DNA of 64,000 nucleotides from CAZSRX01 sp964609675 [NCBI: uncultured Bacteroidota bacterium] (GTDB lineage: Bacteria > CLD3 > SB21): the NCBI GenBank assembly GCA_964609675.1, contig CAZSRX010000004.1, forward strand, positions 53,854 to 117,853, given 5' to 3'. This document shows positions 17,792 through 27,552 of the stretch, piece after piece. Both the position numbers and the translations under genes were made by a program. The notes under the pieces were generated by a model. It was not told the DNA's origin, made no database searches, and saw only the letters and a list, made by a program, of their open reading frames with translations. Numbering within the stretch: the stretch's first letter is position 1; the number at the start of each line of letters is the position of its first letter.

Positions 17792-18697
17792 TTAACGGGC
17801 GACATCGGGCGCCAGGAGTATTTTCAGCATTTCAATATTTTCATAATGCCCTGTCCCGCATGCGTTCACGTGAGCGCCTATCCGGTATCCGGACAAAGAC
17901 AGGTCGCCGATCAGATCCAGTATCTTATGGCGAACCATTTCATTTTCATACCTCGAAGGTATCATACTCGCGGTCTTAAACGGCTTCGTATGCCGAATCC
18001 ACGTTTCATCCGGCGGCAGGACAAATCTTTTTTTCAGCGCATCCGTACAGCCTTCCTCATCCAGTACAACAAAGCCGGATTCCATTTCGGCGCCGCGGAT
18101 TAAGTTCTGTTTATGCAGATATTCGATATCCTTGACAAAGCAAAATGTCCGCGCGCCGGAAATTACATCATAGTAACTGTCGGCCGTTAAATCAAAACTA
18201 AATTTCTGAAGGGGCCGCTGTTTATACATAAACGTATAGGAAATTTTTAACCCGTCGTACGGAGAGAGTTGTATAGAATATCCGCTTTCAGAATTGGAAT
18301 AAGCAATCGTCCGGTCAACAGACAGGATGCGAACCGGCGCGTCTTGTTCGGTAATTCCGGCTTCCAGAAAACGATCGCAATAGCTTTTCGCGCTGCCATC
18401 CAGGATTGGAATCTCTGAACCCTCGGCGTCTATTAGTAAATTGGTTATACCCATGCCGGAAAGCGCCGAGAGAAGATGCTCTACGGTCTGAATGGTGCAG
18501 CCGTTTTTTCCAAGCGTTACGGCACGCCGGGTGTTAATAACATATTTAAAATGCGCCGGCAGTATGGTTCCGTTTATCTTGAATAGGATGCCGTGATTGA
18601 CTTCTGCAGGAATGAACTTCAGAACACAGAAACTACCCGTATGCAGTCCCTTGCCGATAAGCGTTAGTGGATTAATGAGGGTTTTCTGCAGAATCAT
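17792..18697 (-). CDS. lpxC: UDP-3-O-acyl-N-acetylglucosamine deacetylase
   Basis: LpxC performs the committed step of lipid A synthesis, a zinc-dependent deacetylation. The 301-residue length is normal for the single-domain form. Zinc ligands are visible: His in 'TVEHLLSALSGMGI', and His and Asp in 'HKILDLIGDLSLSG'. The catalytic His is in 'GTGHYENIEM'. The N-terminal 'GKGLHTG' is conserved. It proves an LPS-type outer membrane. It is a single gene, divergent from purH and convergent with the DUF1844 gene. Confidence 0.95.
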   Translation of the reverse strand: MILQKTLINPLTLIGKGLHTGSFCVLKFIPAEVNHGILFKINGTILPAHFKYVINTRRAVTLGKNGCTIQTVEHLLSALSGMGITNLLIDAEGSEIPILDGSAKSYCDRFLEAGITEQDAPVRILSVDRTIAYSNSESGYSIQLSPYDGLKISYTFMYKQRPLQKFSFDLTADSYYDVISGARTFCFVKDIEYLHKQNLIRGAEMESGFVVLDEEGCTDALKKRFVLPPDETWIRHTKPFKTASMIPSRYENEMVRHKILDLIGDLSLSGYRIGAHVNACGTGHYENIEMLKILLAPDVAR

Positions 18698-18792
18698 TGA
18701 TGGATACCGTTATAGATTTTTAAAACCGCTTGTAAAATAACATACTATCATTCATAAAAACAAGGTTTTAGTAAAAAACTTGCATTTAATAA

Positions 18793-18798
18793 TATAAT
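18793..18798 (+). promoter_or_regulatory. Candidate -10 element upstream of purH
   Basis: A perfect TATAAT stands 35 bp before the purH ATG. No good -35 box is found at 16-18 bp spacing. TAAATTTG at 18803-18810 also fits the Bacteroidetes-type TAnnTTTG -7 element, so the sigma type is open. Confidence 0.35.
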
Positions 18799-18833
18799 AG
18801 GATAAATTTGTAAGATTTGTTTAAAAAGGTTAT

Positions 18834-20393
18834 ATGAATAAAATTGCGCTAATCAGTGTCTCTGATAAATCCGGTGTAACGGCATTTGCCCGACGGTTGA
18901 GCCAAGCGGGTATCACCATTGTATCCACAGGAGGTACCGCGCGTATTTTAGAAGAATCCGGGATACCGGTCACCCCTGTTTCCGATTTGACCGGTTTTCC
19001 GGAAATATTAGACGGACGGGTAAAAACATTGCATCCGTATATTCATGGGGCTTTGCTGGCCAGGCGGGATAAGCCGGAACACATGGAAGCTATAAGCCGG
19101 CTGGGCATCAAGTCTATTGATATTGTGGCCGTTAATCTTTATCCCTTTGCGGCAACGATACGCAAGCCCGGCGTGACTGTGGAAGAGGCTGTGGAAAACA
19201 TCGACATCGGCGGGCCTTCCATGATCCGATCGGCGGCGAAGAATTTTAATGCGGTAACCGTGATTGTTGATCCGGCGGATTACAACCGCGTGGCCGAGGA
19301 ACTGGAAACAGCCGGTACGACAACCGAAGCCACCCGGCGCGAACTGATGGTTAAAGCGTTCGCCCACACCGCTGCGTATGACCGTCTGATCGCGGAATAT
19401 TTCTCCGGAAAACCGGAAACTGCCGATCACTCCGCACCGGAACTGTATGAGCTTAAACTGAAACGCTATCAAGCGTTGCGATACGGCGAAAATCCCCACC
19501 AAACCGCCGCGTTTTACATCGAGGCATCCGAAAGCAATCCGGGATTCCGTCAGCTTCACGGTAAAGAGCTTTCTTACAACAATCTGCTGGATTCGGATGC
19601 TTGCCTGCAGCTGATTTCCGAATTTACAGAGCCTTGCTGCTGCATTGTCAAGCACAATAATCCATGCGGCGTCGCTGTGGGCGATACGCCGGTCAGCGCC
19701 TTTGAGCGCGCCCTTGCAGCCGATCCCGTATCCGCCTACGGTGGGATTATCGGTTTCAACCGTCCGGTTACTGAGGAAACCGCGATGAAAATGAATGCCC
19801 TCTTCGCCGAAGCGGTGATTGCCCCCGCGTTTGAGTCCGGCGCTATACAGACCCTCACGAAGAAGAAAAACGTCCGCTTGCTGACGATTCATTTTGAGGA
19901 TTACCGGCGGCATTTATCCCGCACGAGACTTATCCGGAACGCGGCTGAAGGTTATCTGATCCAGCAAGCCGACGCGGTTCCCTTTGATATCCGGGCGTCA
20001 ATTAATAAAATAGTCACGCGCCGCCAGCCTGTGCCGTCCGAATTGGAGGCGCTGGCTTTCAGTTGGAGGGTTGTAAAACACGTCAAATCCAACGCTATTG
20101 TTTTTTCCAACGCCCATCAAACGCTCGGCATCGGGGCCGGACAGATGGCGCGGGTTGATGCCGTTAGACTGGCCATGCAGAAAGCGGCCCAAACCGGATT
20201 GGACCTCCGTGGCTCGGTTCTGGCATCCGACGCGTTTTTCCCTTTCCGCGACAACGTGGATCTGGCGGCGCAGGCCGGCGTTACAGCCATTATTCAGCCC
20301 GGCGGCTCCGTGCGGGACAAGGAAGTCATCGAAGCGGCCGATGCCTACAATATGGCTATGATCTTCACAGGCATACGTCATTTTAAACATTAA
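18834..20393 (+). CDS. purH: Bifunctional AICAR transformylase/IMP cyclohydrolase
   Basis: PurH catalyses the last two steps of de novo IMP synthesis. The N-terminal MGS-like cyclohydrolase domain (about 1-145) shows 'ALISVSDKSGV', 'IVSTGGTARIL', 'GRVKTLHP' and 'NIDIGGPSMIRSAAKN'. The C-terminal transformylase domain has 'LRYGENPHQTAAFY', 'KHNNPCGVA' with the catalytic Lys-His, and 'VLASDAFFPFRDNVD'. The full length of 519 residues is typical. An AAAAGG-like site precedes the ATG. It opens the rightward run that leads into DUF3078 and the mre cluster. Confidence 0.97.
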   Translation: MNKIALISVSDKSGVTAFARRLSQAGITIVSTGGTARILEESGIPVTPVSDLTGFPEILDGRVKTLHPYIHGALLARRDKPEHMEAISRLGIKSIDIVAVNLYPFAATIRKPGVTVEEAVENIDIGGPSMIRSAAKNFNAVTVIVDPADYNRVAEELETAGTTTEATRRELMVKAFAHTAAYDRLIAEYFSGKPETADHSAPELYELKLKRYQALRYGENPHQTAAFYIEASESNPGFRQLHGKELSYNNLLDSDACLQLISEFTEPCCCIVKHNNPCGVAVGDTPVSAFERALAADPVSAYGGIIGFNRPVTEETAMKMNALFAEAVIAPAFESGAIQTLTKKKNVRLLTIHFEDYRRHLSRTRLIRNAAEGYLIQQADAVPFDIRASINKIVTRRQPVPSELEALAFSWRVVKHVKSNAIVFSNAHQTLGIGAGQMARVDAVRLAMQKAAQTGLDLRGSVLASDAFFPFRDNVDLAAQAGVTAIIQPGGSVRDKEVIEAADAYNMAMIFTGIRHFKH

Positions 20394-20409
20394 CATAAGG
20401 AGAATTTTC

Positions 20410-21264
20410 ATGAAACACGCATCGCTTTTAGTGGCTACAATAATGCTGATAACCTTATCAGCCCGAGCCCAGGATACCGTACAATACTGGAAAAAAGGCG
20501 GGGCTACGGGGCTGAATGTCAGCCAGGTAGGACTAAAGAACTGGGCCGGCGGCGGGGAGAATTCTTTATCGATGACGGCTCTCGTCAATCTATTCGCCAA
20601 TTACAAAAAAGAAAAAATATCCTGGGATAACTCCATGGAACTGGGTTATGGTATCGTCAAGCAGGGAAGCACCGGCCTGCGTAAAAGCGACGATAAAATT
20701 GTTCTGACGTCGAAGTTCGGTCGCGAGGCCATCAATTTCTGGAGTTACAGCGGGTTCTTTAATTTCCGCTCTCAGTTCGCCAAAGGATACGATTACGGCA
20801 AAACGCCTAAGGTATTTATATCCGAGTTTATGGCGCCGGCCTATGTGACCCTGGCGCTTGGCGCGGAATATAAACCGCATGATAATTTCTTTGTCTTGAT
20901 TTCACCGATCACCGGCAAAAGCACGATTGTCCTCAACAAAGACCTGCGCAATGCCGGCGCGTTTGGCGTGGAACCGGGGAGCAAATTCAACAATGAATTC
21001 GGCTGGTCGCTCAACAGCCTGTATAAAAAGAAACTGATGGAAAATGTTGACTTTCAAAGCAAACTGAGTTTGTTTTCCAGCTACAAGGAATTATCCACGG
21101 TTGACGTGAACTGGGAAAACCTTCTGGTCATGAAAGTCAACAAGTACATTTCCACCAGCGCATCCGCGCAAATCGTGTATGATAAGGACATCAAGGATGC
21201 CGACGGCAAAGCAAAAGTACAGTATAAGGAAGTCATCGCCGTCGGATTACTGTATCAGTTTTAA
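20410..21264 (+). CDS. DUF3078 outer-membrane protein
   Basis: A 284-residue protein with a signal peptide ending near 'LSARAQD' (residue ~20), followed by a beta-rich chain ending in the aromatic 'GLLYQF', which suits outer-membrane insertion. 'NVSQVGLKNWAGGGENSLS' at residues ~38-56 is the DUF3078 hallmark. The family is found mostly in Bacteroidetes and relatives and its function is unknown. It sits 16 bp behind purH and 41 bp before mreB, so it may be transcribed with the shape genes, though that could be coincidence. Confidence 0.85.
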   Translation: MKHASLLVATIMLITLSARAQDTVQYWKKGGATGLNVSQVGLKNWAGGGENSLSMTALVNLFANYKKEKISWDNSMELGYGIVKQGSTGLRKSDDKIVLTSKFGREAINFWSYSGFFNFRSQFAKGYDYGKTPKVFISEFMAPAYVTLALGAEYKPHDNFFVLISPITGKSTIVLNKDLRNAGAFGVEPGSKFNNEFGWSLNSLYKKKLMENVDFQSKLSLFSSYKELSTVDVNWENLLVMKVNKYISTSASAQIVYDKDIKDADGKAKVQYKEVIAVGLLYQF

Positions 21265-21305
21265 CCGCTAACCCCGATGATTAACCTCCAGGAGTTGTCA
21301 CTGTC

Positions 21306-22331
21306 ATGAGCCTGATGAATATTTTTAACAACGAAATCGCCATCGATCTGGGCACCGCCAACACGCTGGTATATGTCAAGAACAAGGGTGTGGTTATTAA
21401 CGAGCCGTCTATCGTGGCAATTAACAAGCGTACCAACAAGATGGTCGCAATCGGCAACGAGGCCAAGGAAATGCTGGGACGCACGCACGATGAGATTCTG
21501 ACGGTGCGGCCGCTGAAGGACGGCGTGATCGCCGACTTTGAGATGACCGAACTAATGCTGGAGGAATTTATCCGCAAGGTGAGCCCGGCGCGGTTTATGG
21601 GCAAACGCATTGTGGTGGGCGTCCCGAGCGGCATTACCATGGTGGAGCAGCGCGCCGTGCGGGATTCCGCCGAGCACGCCGGCGCAAAAGAAGTGTACCT
21701 TGTGCCGGAACCCATGGCCGCAGCGATCGGCGTGGGTCTGGAAATTGACGAATCCATAGGCAGTATGGTCATTGACATCGGCGGCGGAACCTCCGAAATC
21801 GCCGTCATCGCGCTCAGCGGCATTGTGTGCGATACGTCGCTCAAAATTGCCGGCGACGAACTGACACGTTCGGTGATTCAGTACTTCAGGATTCAGCATA
21901 ATCTCCTGCTTGGCGAAAGCACCGCCGAAGAGATTAAATGCAAGCTCGGTTCTGCGGCGCCGCTGGCAGAAGAAATCATCGAGGAAATCAAGGGTCGCGA
22001 CATCGTCACGGGTATTCCTAAGACATTAAAAACCGATTCAACCGAAGTGCGCAAAGTGCTGGCCGAGCCTATTGGAAAGATTATTGACGGACTGAAGAAC
22101 ACGCTGGAAAGGACGCCTCCGGAACTGGCCTCGGATATCCTGGACCGCGGTATTGTACTAACCGGCGGCGGCGCGCTGATTAAGGGTCTGGACGAAAAAA
22201 TCAAGCAGGAAACCGGCCTGCCCGTTATCGTCGCCGAAGACCCGCTTACAGCTGTCGTCCGCGGCGTCGGCAAGGTGCTTGAAAATCTCAATAAGTACCA
22301 GGCCGTCATCCTTAAAGCCAAGAAATATTAA
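21306..22331 (+). CDS. mreB: Rod-shape actin homolog MreB
   Basis: MreB polymerises along the inner membrane and guides lateral wall synthesis. The 341-residue length is normal. The phosphate-1 motif is 'AIDLGTANTLVYVKNKG', phosphate-2 is 'MVIDIGGGTSEIAVIAL' and the adenosine motif is 'GIVLTGGGALIKGLDE'. It starts the cluster mreB-mreC-mreD-mrdA-rodA, which is closely spaced throughout. A CCAGGAG site lies upstream of the ATG. Confidence 0.97.
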   Translation: MSLMNIFNNEIAIDLGTANTLVYVKNKGVVINEPSIVAINKRTNKMVAIGNEAKEMLGRTHDEILTVRPLKDGVIADFEMTELMLEEFIRKVSPARFMGKRIVVGVPSGITMVEQRAVRDSAEHAGAKEVYLVPEPMAAAIGVGLEIDESIGSMVIDIGGGTSEIAVIALSGIVCDTSLKIAGDELTRSVIQYFRIQHNLLLGESTAEEIKCKLGSAAPLAEEIIEEIKGRDIVTGIPKTLKTDSTEVRKVLAEPIGKIIDGLKNTLERTPPELASDILDRGIVLTGGGALIKGLDEKIKQETGLPVIVAEDPLTAVVRGVGKVLENLNKYQAVILKAKKY

Positions 22332-22355
22332 TCCGTCCCCGGCAAAGGCTTACCC

Positions 22356-23222
22356 ATGTTATGGCAGCTAAAAAAGTATGCAGTCGGTTTCATGGAAATT
22401 CTGCATATCTACCGTCAATATATCATTCTGCTGTCCCTGGTAGTCGCTTCAATTTTTCTGCTTCAGACCAACGCCAATCCCCAGCTGACGTATATCCGCC
22501 GGCATCTATTATTTATGACCGCTGTGGTTAGCCGTTTTCAGGTCTGGCTACCGGAGTATGAATCGGCCGCATCTGTAAAGAACCTTAAAGAACGCAATAT
22601 AGAACTCTTTAAAAGAAATACCGTTCTCGAAGAGGCTTATCTGGAAAATATCCGCCTCAGAAAATTGATACAATTCCGTGACCGTTTCCCTCTCCGTACT
22701 GTGCCGGCGCATGTCCTGAATAAAATTCCGAATCCGAGGTTGTCAGTCCTCATCCTGGATGCCGGTTACAATAAAAACGTCCGCATGCATGATAATGTCA
22801 TCACCGACCGGGGACTGGCCGGTAAAATTATTGAAGTCCATGAGAACCATTCCATCTGTGAACTTATCACCGATGAAATGTTCCGGGCCGCCGCCAAAAT
22901 CCAGCGCACCCGGCTCGACGGCATTCTCCGGTGGGAAGGCCGACCCAATGAAATGGGATTTTACGGCGTCATCAAAAATCTCGACGTGCGCATTGGTGAC
23001 GTGATTCTGACGTCCGAATACAGCGAATATTTTCTTCCCAATATTCCGGTAGGCGTCGTATATGAGATCAATAACGAAGTACCCGGTCTGTTTAAAGATA
23101 TCCGTTTGAAAACTTTTTCGGATCTCAACACCATCGAGGAAGTTTTTATTGTCGCCGATACGTCCCGCTCTGTAGCCGCCCGGAGCGGATTTGAAGAGCA
23201 ATTCTTGAGGAATCTCAAATAA
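22356..23222 (+). CDS. mreC: Rod-shape-determining protein MreC
   Basis: A 288-residue bitopic protein: a short cytoplasmic N-terminus, one membrane helix at residues ~22-40, a coiled coil (about 70-105, 'NLKERNIELFKRN') and the periplasmic double beta-barrel domain. The conserved 'VITDRGLAGKIIEVHENHSICELITD' loop is present. MreC activates PBP2-RodA within the elongasome. The order behind mreB and before mreD is canonical. Confidence 0.93.
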   Translation: MLWQLKKYAVGFMEILHIYRQYIILLSLVVASIFLLQTNANPQLTYIRRHLLFMTAVVSRFQVWLPEYESAASVKNLKERNIELFKRNTVLEEAYLENIRLRKLIQFRDRFPLRTVPAHVLNKIPNPRLSVLILDAGYNKNVRMHDNVITDRGLAGKIIEVHENHSICELITDEMFRAAAKIQRTRLDGILRWEGRPNEMGFYGVIKNLDVRIGDVILTSEYSEYFLPNIPVGVVYEINNEVPGLFKDIRLKTFSDLNTIEEVFIVADTSRSVAARSGFEEQFLRNLK

Positions 23223-23226
23223 TACT

Positions 23227-23745
23227 ATGGGAATTGTCATTCGCAAAAGGTGGAAACTGCTGTGGTTTGCCGGCGCGCTGGGCGCAGGATATTTTATCCA
23301 GTACAACTTCGTGCTGCCCTTTTTATCCATCGGGCATTGGTTACCGGATTGCCAACTCATCCTTACAGTATATATCGGATACCGCTACGGGGCGGTCGCC
23401 GGTTCTTTTTTTGGTTTTTTTTCCGGGCTCATGCAGGATGTCATAATTGATTTCTACGGGCTTTATGCGCTGTCCAAAACGCTGGCGGGATACACGGCCT
23501 CCTATACAGCCAGCCGGCATGTATTGCTGATAGAACGTATCTACCTTCCGGTCGTCGTAGCCGCGCTGGCCATGTTCCACGATGGGATTTACTACGGCAT
23601 ATACGTTTTAGGCGTCCCGATGAGCTGGCGCACCATGATGGTAACCTATGCCCTGCCCAATGCCATATATAGCGGTATTATTATGTTTCTGTTACTTATG
23701 CTCATACCCAAACGGCTTCTGGCCCACATGCCCGCTTCTGAGTAG
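23227..23745 (+). CDS. mreD: Rod-shape-determining protein MreD
   Basis: A 172-residue integral membrane protein with about five or six helices. 'YIGYRYGAVAGSFFGFFSGLMQDV' is the MreD-type motif, with a Gly-rich helix and an Asp. Identification rests on this motif and on its position, 4 bp after mreC and 2 bp before mrdA. It ends with TAG. Confidence 0.88.
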   Translation: MGIVIRKRWKLLWFAGALGAGYFIQYNFVLPFLSIGHWLPDCQLILTVYIGYRYGAVAGSFFGFFSGLMQDVIIDFYGLYALSKTLAGYTASYTASRHVLLIERIYLPVVVAALAMFHDGIYYGIYVLGVPMSWRTMMVTYALPNAIYSGIIMFLLLMLIPKRLLAHMPASE

Positions 23746-23747
23746 CC

Positions 23748-25577
23748 ATGTTTTTCAATACCCGACTGATTATTCTAAGCTTGATTTTCGGCTTCCTCTT
23801 TACGATCCTTGTCGGAAGACTTTTTCTGCTCCAAATCGTTCAGCACGAAAAATTTGCCAGGCGCGCCGAAAACAACCGTACGGTCATTATTGATCAAATG
23901 CCGGCCCGGGGAAGAATATTCGACCGGTACGGTAAACTCATCGTTGATAATCAGCCGACGTTCTCGGTAACGGTGGATCTTTCCCGTTTCGATTCGTCGA
24001 GCGCCGATGACATCCAATACCTGGTCCGTTCGCTGAATATACCAGAGAATAAGATCCGGGAGCGTTTACGGGAAGCAGCCGGCGGTAAAAAAATCGAAAT
24101 CAAAAAACTTGCCGACTTCAATGAAGTGGTTCGGTTGGAAGAAAATCTCAGCTATCATCCCGGAATTGAACATCAGGTGCAGATTCACCGCGTTTATGCC
24201 AAAGGACTCCGGATGCCTCACATTCTGGGTTACCTGGCTCAGATTACTGAAAATCAACTCAGTTACTACCGGACCGCTGAATATGAAGATGCCGACTATA
24301 AAATCGGTGAATTTGTAGGCATGACGGGCATCGAACGGTATTATGACGCGGAACTGCGCGGCCAGAAGGGTTATCATAAACTGGAAGTCGATGCCACGGG
24401 GAAAATTGTACGGGATTTCGGCACCATCCGCCATCCAAAGGACGGTTACAGCCTTTACCTCAGCGTGGATCTTCAGTATCAGCGCTATCTGGAACATGTC
24501 ATGAGCGGTTACCGGGGCGCCGTGGTTGTCATGGATGTCCGTACCGGAGAAGTTCTGGCCGCCACCAGCCAGCCCGATTACGATCTGATGTGGTTCGTGC
24601 AAGGTATCAGTTCCGAACAGTGGAAGTACCTTAATGAGCATCCCGACCGTCCGTTGTTCAACCGGCTGGTGCAAAGCGGTTATCCGCCGGCGTCCACATT
24701 TAAAATGATCACGACGATTGCCGGTTTGGAAGAAGGTGTGATTACGCCGAACACGTACTTTGCCTGCAACGCGGTCTTTCATCTGGGCGGTAATAAGTTC
24801 CGCTGCTGGAACGTCCACGGCCACGGCCCCGTCAATGCTCAGTACGCGCTTACCCAGTCGTGCGATATATTCTTCTACAATGTCGCCTGGAAACTCGGAA
24901 TTAACCGCCTGGCTAAATACGCCAAAATGTTCGGCCTGGGCGAATACACCGGCGTGGATCTGCCCAACGAACGTAAAGGCCTTGTCCCAACCACCGATTA
25001 CTTTGACGCACGCTACGGACGCGAAAACTGGAAAGCGGGCACCGTGGTGAATCTCGGTATCGGACAAGGAGAAATTTTAGTGACGCCGTTTCATGCCGTG
25101 CAGTACGCCGCAATTATGGCTAACCGCGGTTTCTATTATACGCCGCATTTTGTGCGCTACGCTGAAGACGAGAACGGCATCCGTAAAACGCTTTTCCAGG
25201 CCAAACAGCTTCCTATAAAGCGCGAGAACATGGAACTGGCGCGCTTCGGCATGTGGACGGTAGTGAATTCCTATGCGGGCACCGGAAAGAAAGCCGCTAT
25301 TAAATCGGCGGTCGTCGCCGGAAAAACCGGCACCGCCGAAAATGTTCACGGAAAATACCACGCCTGGTTTATCGGATTTGCGCCGTATCTCAACCCCGAA
25401 ATCGCCGTCAGTGTCATTCTTGAAAACGCCGGTGAGGGTTCGGACGTAGCGGCGCCTATGTGCGGACGCGTCATGAATTATTACTTCAAAGAAATCCGGA
25501 ACAAAAAACCTTTCGACCCCGTTGTGGGTCATGACAAACCCTTTCAGACGCTGAAATACCAACCCGAGGATGAGTAA
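23748..25577 (+). CDS. mrdA: Penicillin-binding protein 2 (elongation transpeptidase)
   Basis: A 609-residue class B PBP that crosslinks lateral peptidoglycan. There is one N-terminal membrane helix (about 8-28), a pedestal/dimerisation region ('MPARGRIFDRYGKLI', 'HILGYLAQI', 'GMTGIERYYDAELRG') and the transpeptidase domain. The nucleophile is S316 with K319 in 'YPPASTFKM'. The second motif is SCD in 'TQSCDIFFYN' and the third is KTG in 'AGKTGTAENVHG'. It forms the synthase pair with RodA, encoded 9 bp downstream. Confidence 0.96.
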   Translation: MFFNTRLIILSLIFGFLFTILVGRLFLLQIVQHEKFARRAENNRTVIIDQMPARGRIFDRYGKLIVDNQPTFSVTVDLSRFDSSSADDIQYLVRSLNIPENKIRERLREAAGGKKIEIKKLADFNEVVRLEENLSYHPGIEHQVQIHRVYAKGLRMPHILGYLAQITENQLSYYRTAEYEDADYKIGEFVGMTGIERYYDAELRGQKGYHKLEVDATGKIVRDFGTIRHPKDGYSLYLSVDLQYQRYLEHVMSGYRGAVVVMDVRTGEVLAATSQPDYDLMWFVQGISSEQWKYLNEHPDRPLFNRLVQSGYPPASTFKMITTIAGLEEGVITPNTYFACNAVFHLGGNKFRCWNVHGHGPVNAQYALTQSCDIFFYNVAWKLGINRLAKYAKMFGLGEYTGVDLPNERKGLVPTTDYFDARYGRENWKAGTVVNLGIGQGEILVTPFHAVQYAAIMANRGFYYTPHFVRYAEDENGIRKTLFQAKQLPIKRENMELARFGMWTVVNSYAGTGKKAAIKSAVVAGKTGTAENVHGKYHAWFIGFAPYLNPEIAVSVILENAGEGSDVAAPMCGRVMNYYFKEIRNKKPFDPVVGHDKPFQTLKYQPEDE

Positions 25578-25586
25578 CGAAAATCT

Positions 25587-26840
25587 ATGTTAATCGAAAA
25601 AATAAAAAATTATTTACGCGACACCGATTACTACATTTTGATGCCCGCTCTGCTGTTGTGCGGTATAGGGATTTTATCCATCTACAGTTCCACGCAGTCT
25701 CTCGACTATGAAAAGCAGTTCAACGTTAACAAACAATGGCTATTCTTCGGCGCCGGCATCGTTTTGATTATTGTCATTACGCTGATTCCGATACGCCTGA
25801 TTGACAGCGGATCCTTATGGCTGTACGGGATTTCGTTAGTCTTATTGCTGATTCTGCTCATGCATGGATCCGTAAGGTATGGCGCTCAGCGATGGTTTGC
25901 GCTTGGACCGTTAAGCCTGCAGCCGTCGGAACTGGCAAAAATCGCTACGGTGCTTTTTATATCGAGGATTCTGGCGCTTCAGCGCGTGGTGCCGGCCAGC
26001 GTCATTAATATCGTCCTCGGCTGGGGACTGGCCGCCATTCCGATGGGTCTGATTATGAAACAACCGGATCTAGGCACCGCGCTGACCATCGGCGCTTTGC
26101 CGCTGCCGATTCTCTACCGCCACGGTATTTCGCTGTTTTCCATTTTCGCGATGTTTTCGCCGTTTGCCACGGCCATCATTTATATCGGCAGCGGCTATGA
26201 CTTTTACGTGTTTATTACCACTTTGCTGGTGGTAGCGGTTATTCTGTTTTTCTCACGACGACCGAATAAAATCATCGCCGCGGTTTTTATCGTCAATGTC
26301 ATTTTCGGCCTCGGCTCGGAGCCCCTATGGGATTCTCTGAAGGATTACCAGAAGGAACGAATCCTGACATTTTTAGAGCCGGAACGCGACGCGCAAGGCG
26401 CCGGATATCAGATTCTACAGTCTCAGATAGCCATCGGTAACGGCGGGATCACCGGCCAGGGTTTGTTTCAGGGCAGTCAGACGCAATTGAAGTTTTTACC
26501 TGAACAATATACCGATTTTGTATTTACCGTAATCGGCGAGGAATGGGGATTTATCGGCGCCTTGGTCGTGCTCTTTCTGTACGGCATCCTGATTTACCGA
26601 ATACTCCTGCTGTCCGATGCCATTGATGACAAGTTCTGCAATCTTGTACTGGTTGGTATCGGCACCTTGTTCACTTTTCAGGTCTTTGTGAATATCGGCA
26701 TGACCATCGGCCTGATGCCGGTTACCGGTATTCCCCTGCCGTTTATCAGTTACGGCGGCACGGCATTGCTGACAAACCTGTCGCTGATCGGCATTGTGCT
26801 GAATATTTCCATGCGAAAAAAAGTCTACGATATTCATTGA
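25587..26840 (+). CDS. rodA: Peptidoglycan glycosyltransferase RodA (SEDS family)
   Basis: A 417-residue polytopic SEDS protein that polymerises lipid II glycan strands in the elongasome. Characteristic segments are 'LGPLSLQPSELAKIA', 'KQPDLGTAL', 'QSQIAIGNGGITGQGLFQGSQ', 'FLPEQYTDFVFTVIGEEWGFIG' and 'GIPLPFISYGGTALL'. The catalytic-site Asp/Glu context (PEQYTDFVF) is intact. It closes the mre cluster. Confidence 0.96.
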   Translation: MLIEKIKNYLRDTDYYILMPALLLCGIGILSIYSSTQSLDYEKQFNVNKQWLFFGAGIVLIIVITLIPIRLIDSGSLWLYGISLVLLLILLMHGSVRYGAQRWFALGPLSLQPSELAKIATVLFISRILALQRVVPASVINIVLGWGLAAIPMGLIMKQPDLGTALTIGALPLPILYRHGISLFSIFAMFSPFATAIIYIGSGYDFYVFITTLLVVAVILFFSRRPNKIIAAVFIVNVIFGLGSEPLWDSLKDYQKERILTFLEPERDAQGAGYQILQSQIAIGNGGITGQGLFQGSQTQLKFLPEQYTDFVFTVIGEEWGFIGALVVLFLYGILIYRILLLSDAIDDKFCNLVLVGIGTLFTFQVFVNIGMTIGLMPVTGIPLPFISYGGTALLTNLSLIGIVLNISMRKKVYDIH

Positions 26841-26865
26841 TACAAAAAAACGGGGAACCCACGTC

Positions 26866-27552
26866 ATGATACGCGCCGTAATATTTGACCTCGACAACAC
26901 GCTGGTTGATTTCATGAGTCTCAAGGAGAAAGCGATTATCAGTGCAGCCGAAGCCATGATGGACGCGGGCCTGAAGATGACCAAAACGGAGATTGTCGCC
27001 CGCATCAAATCCATTTACGACCAGTATGGATTTGAATACCAGCGCGTTTTTGACATTCTGATGGAGGAAATCTACGGAGCCATTAATCATAAAATCCTGG
27101 CCAGCGGCATTGTCGCGTACCGGCAGGCGCGTGAAGCCGCTCTGGTCGCTTATCCACACGTACATTATACGCTGATTGAACTCATTAAAAAGGGTTACCG
27201 GCTTGCCGTGGTCAGCGACGCGCCGGCCCGCGAGGCCTGGCTGCGCCTCTGCTACCTGAAGCTACACCATACCTTTGATGCGGTGATAACGCACGAAGAT
27301 ACGTATCAGTACAAACCCCACCCGGCGCCTTTCCAGAAAGCCCTCTCCATCCTCGGCCTGCGTCCGGAAGAAGCCATTATGGTTGGCGACTGGGCGGAGC
27401 GCGACGTAGCCGGCGCCCGTCAACTTGGCATGAGAACCGTATTTGCCCGCTACGGCGACGTATTCAACACCCGTCATGCCGGCGCCGATTACGAAATCAA
27501 CGATATCATTGAACTTTTGGATATCATGGACAAAGAAAATGCCCTCTCATAA
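26866..27552 (+). CDS. HAD-family hydrolase (TIGR02253-type)
   Basis: A 228-residue haloacid dehalogenase-like phosphatase. Motif I is 'VIFDLDNTLVDF' with nucleophile D8 and acid D10. Motif II is 'LAVVSDAPA', motif III Lys is in 'QYKPHPAPFQKAL', and motif IV is 'MVGDWAERDVAGARQLGM'. The cap is the helical C1 type. The substrate is unknown. It follows rodA by 25 bp and its 3' end overlaps the start of the lipoprotein gene by 14 bp. Confidence 0.9.
   Translation: MIRAVIFDLDNTLVDFMSLKEKAIISAAEAMMDAGLKMTKTEIVARIKSIYDQYGFEYQRVFDILMEEIYGAINHKILASGIVAYRQAREAALVAYPHVHYTLIELIKKGYRLAVVSDAPAREAWLRLCYLKLHHTFDAVITHEDTYQYKPHPAPFQKALSILGLRPEEAIMVGDWAERDVAGARQLGMRTVFARYGDVFNTRHAGADYEINDIIELLDIMDKENALS

Noticed and set aside
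19008-19913. A 301-codon open frame on the - strand
   Set aside because: It is antisense to purH and has no family features.
24066-25067. A 333-codon open frame on the - strand
   Set aside because: It is antisense to the PBP2 gene, which has all three transpeptidase motifs.
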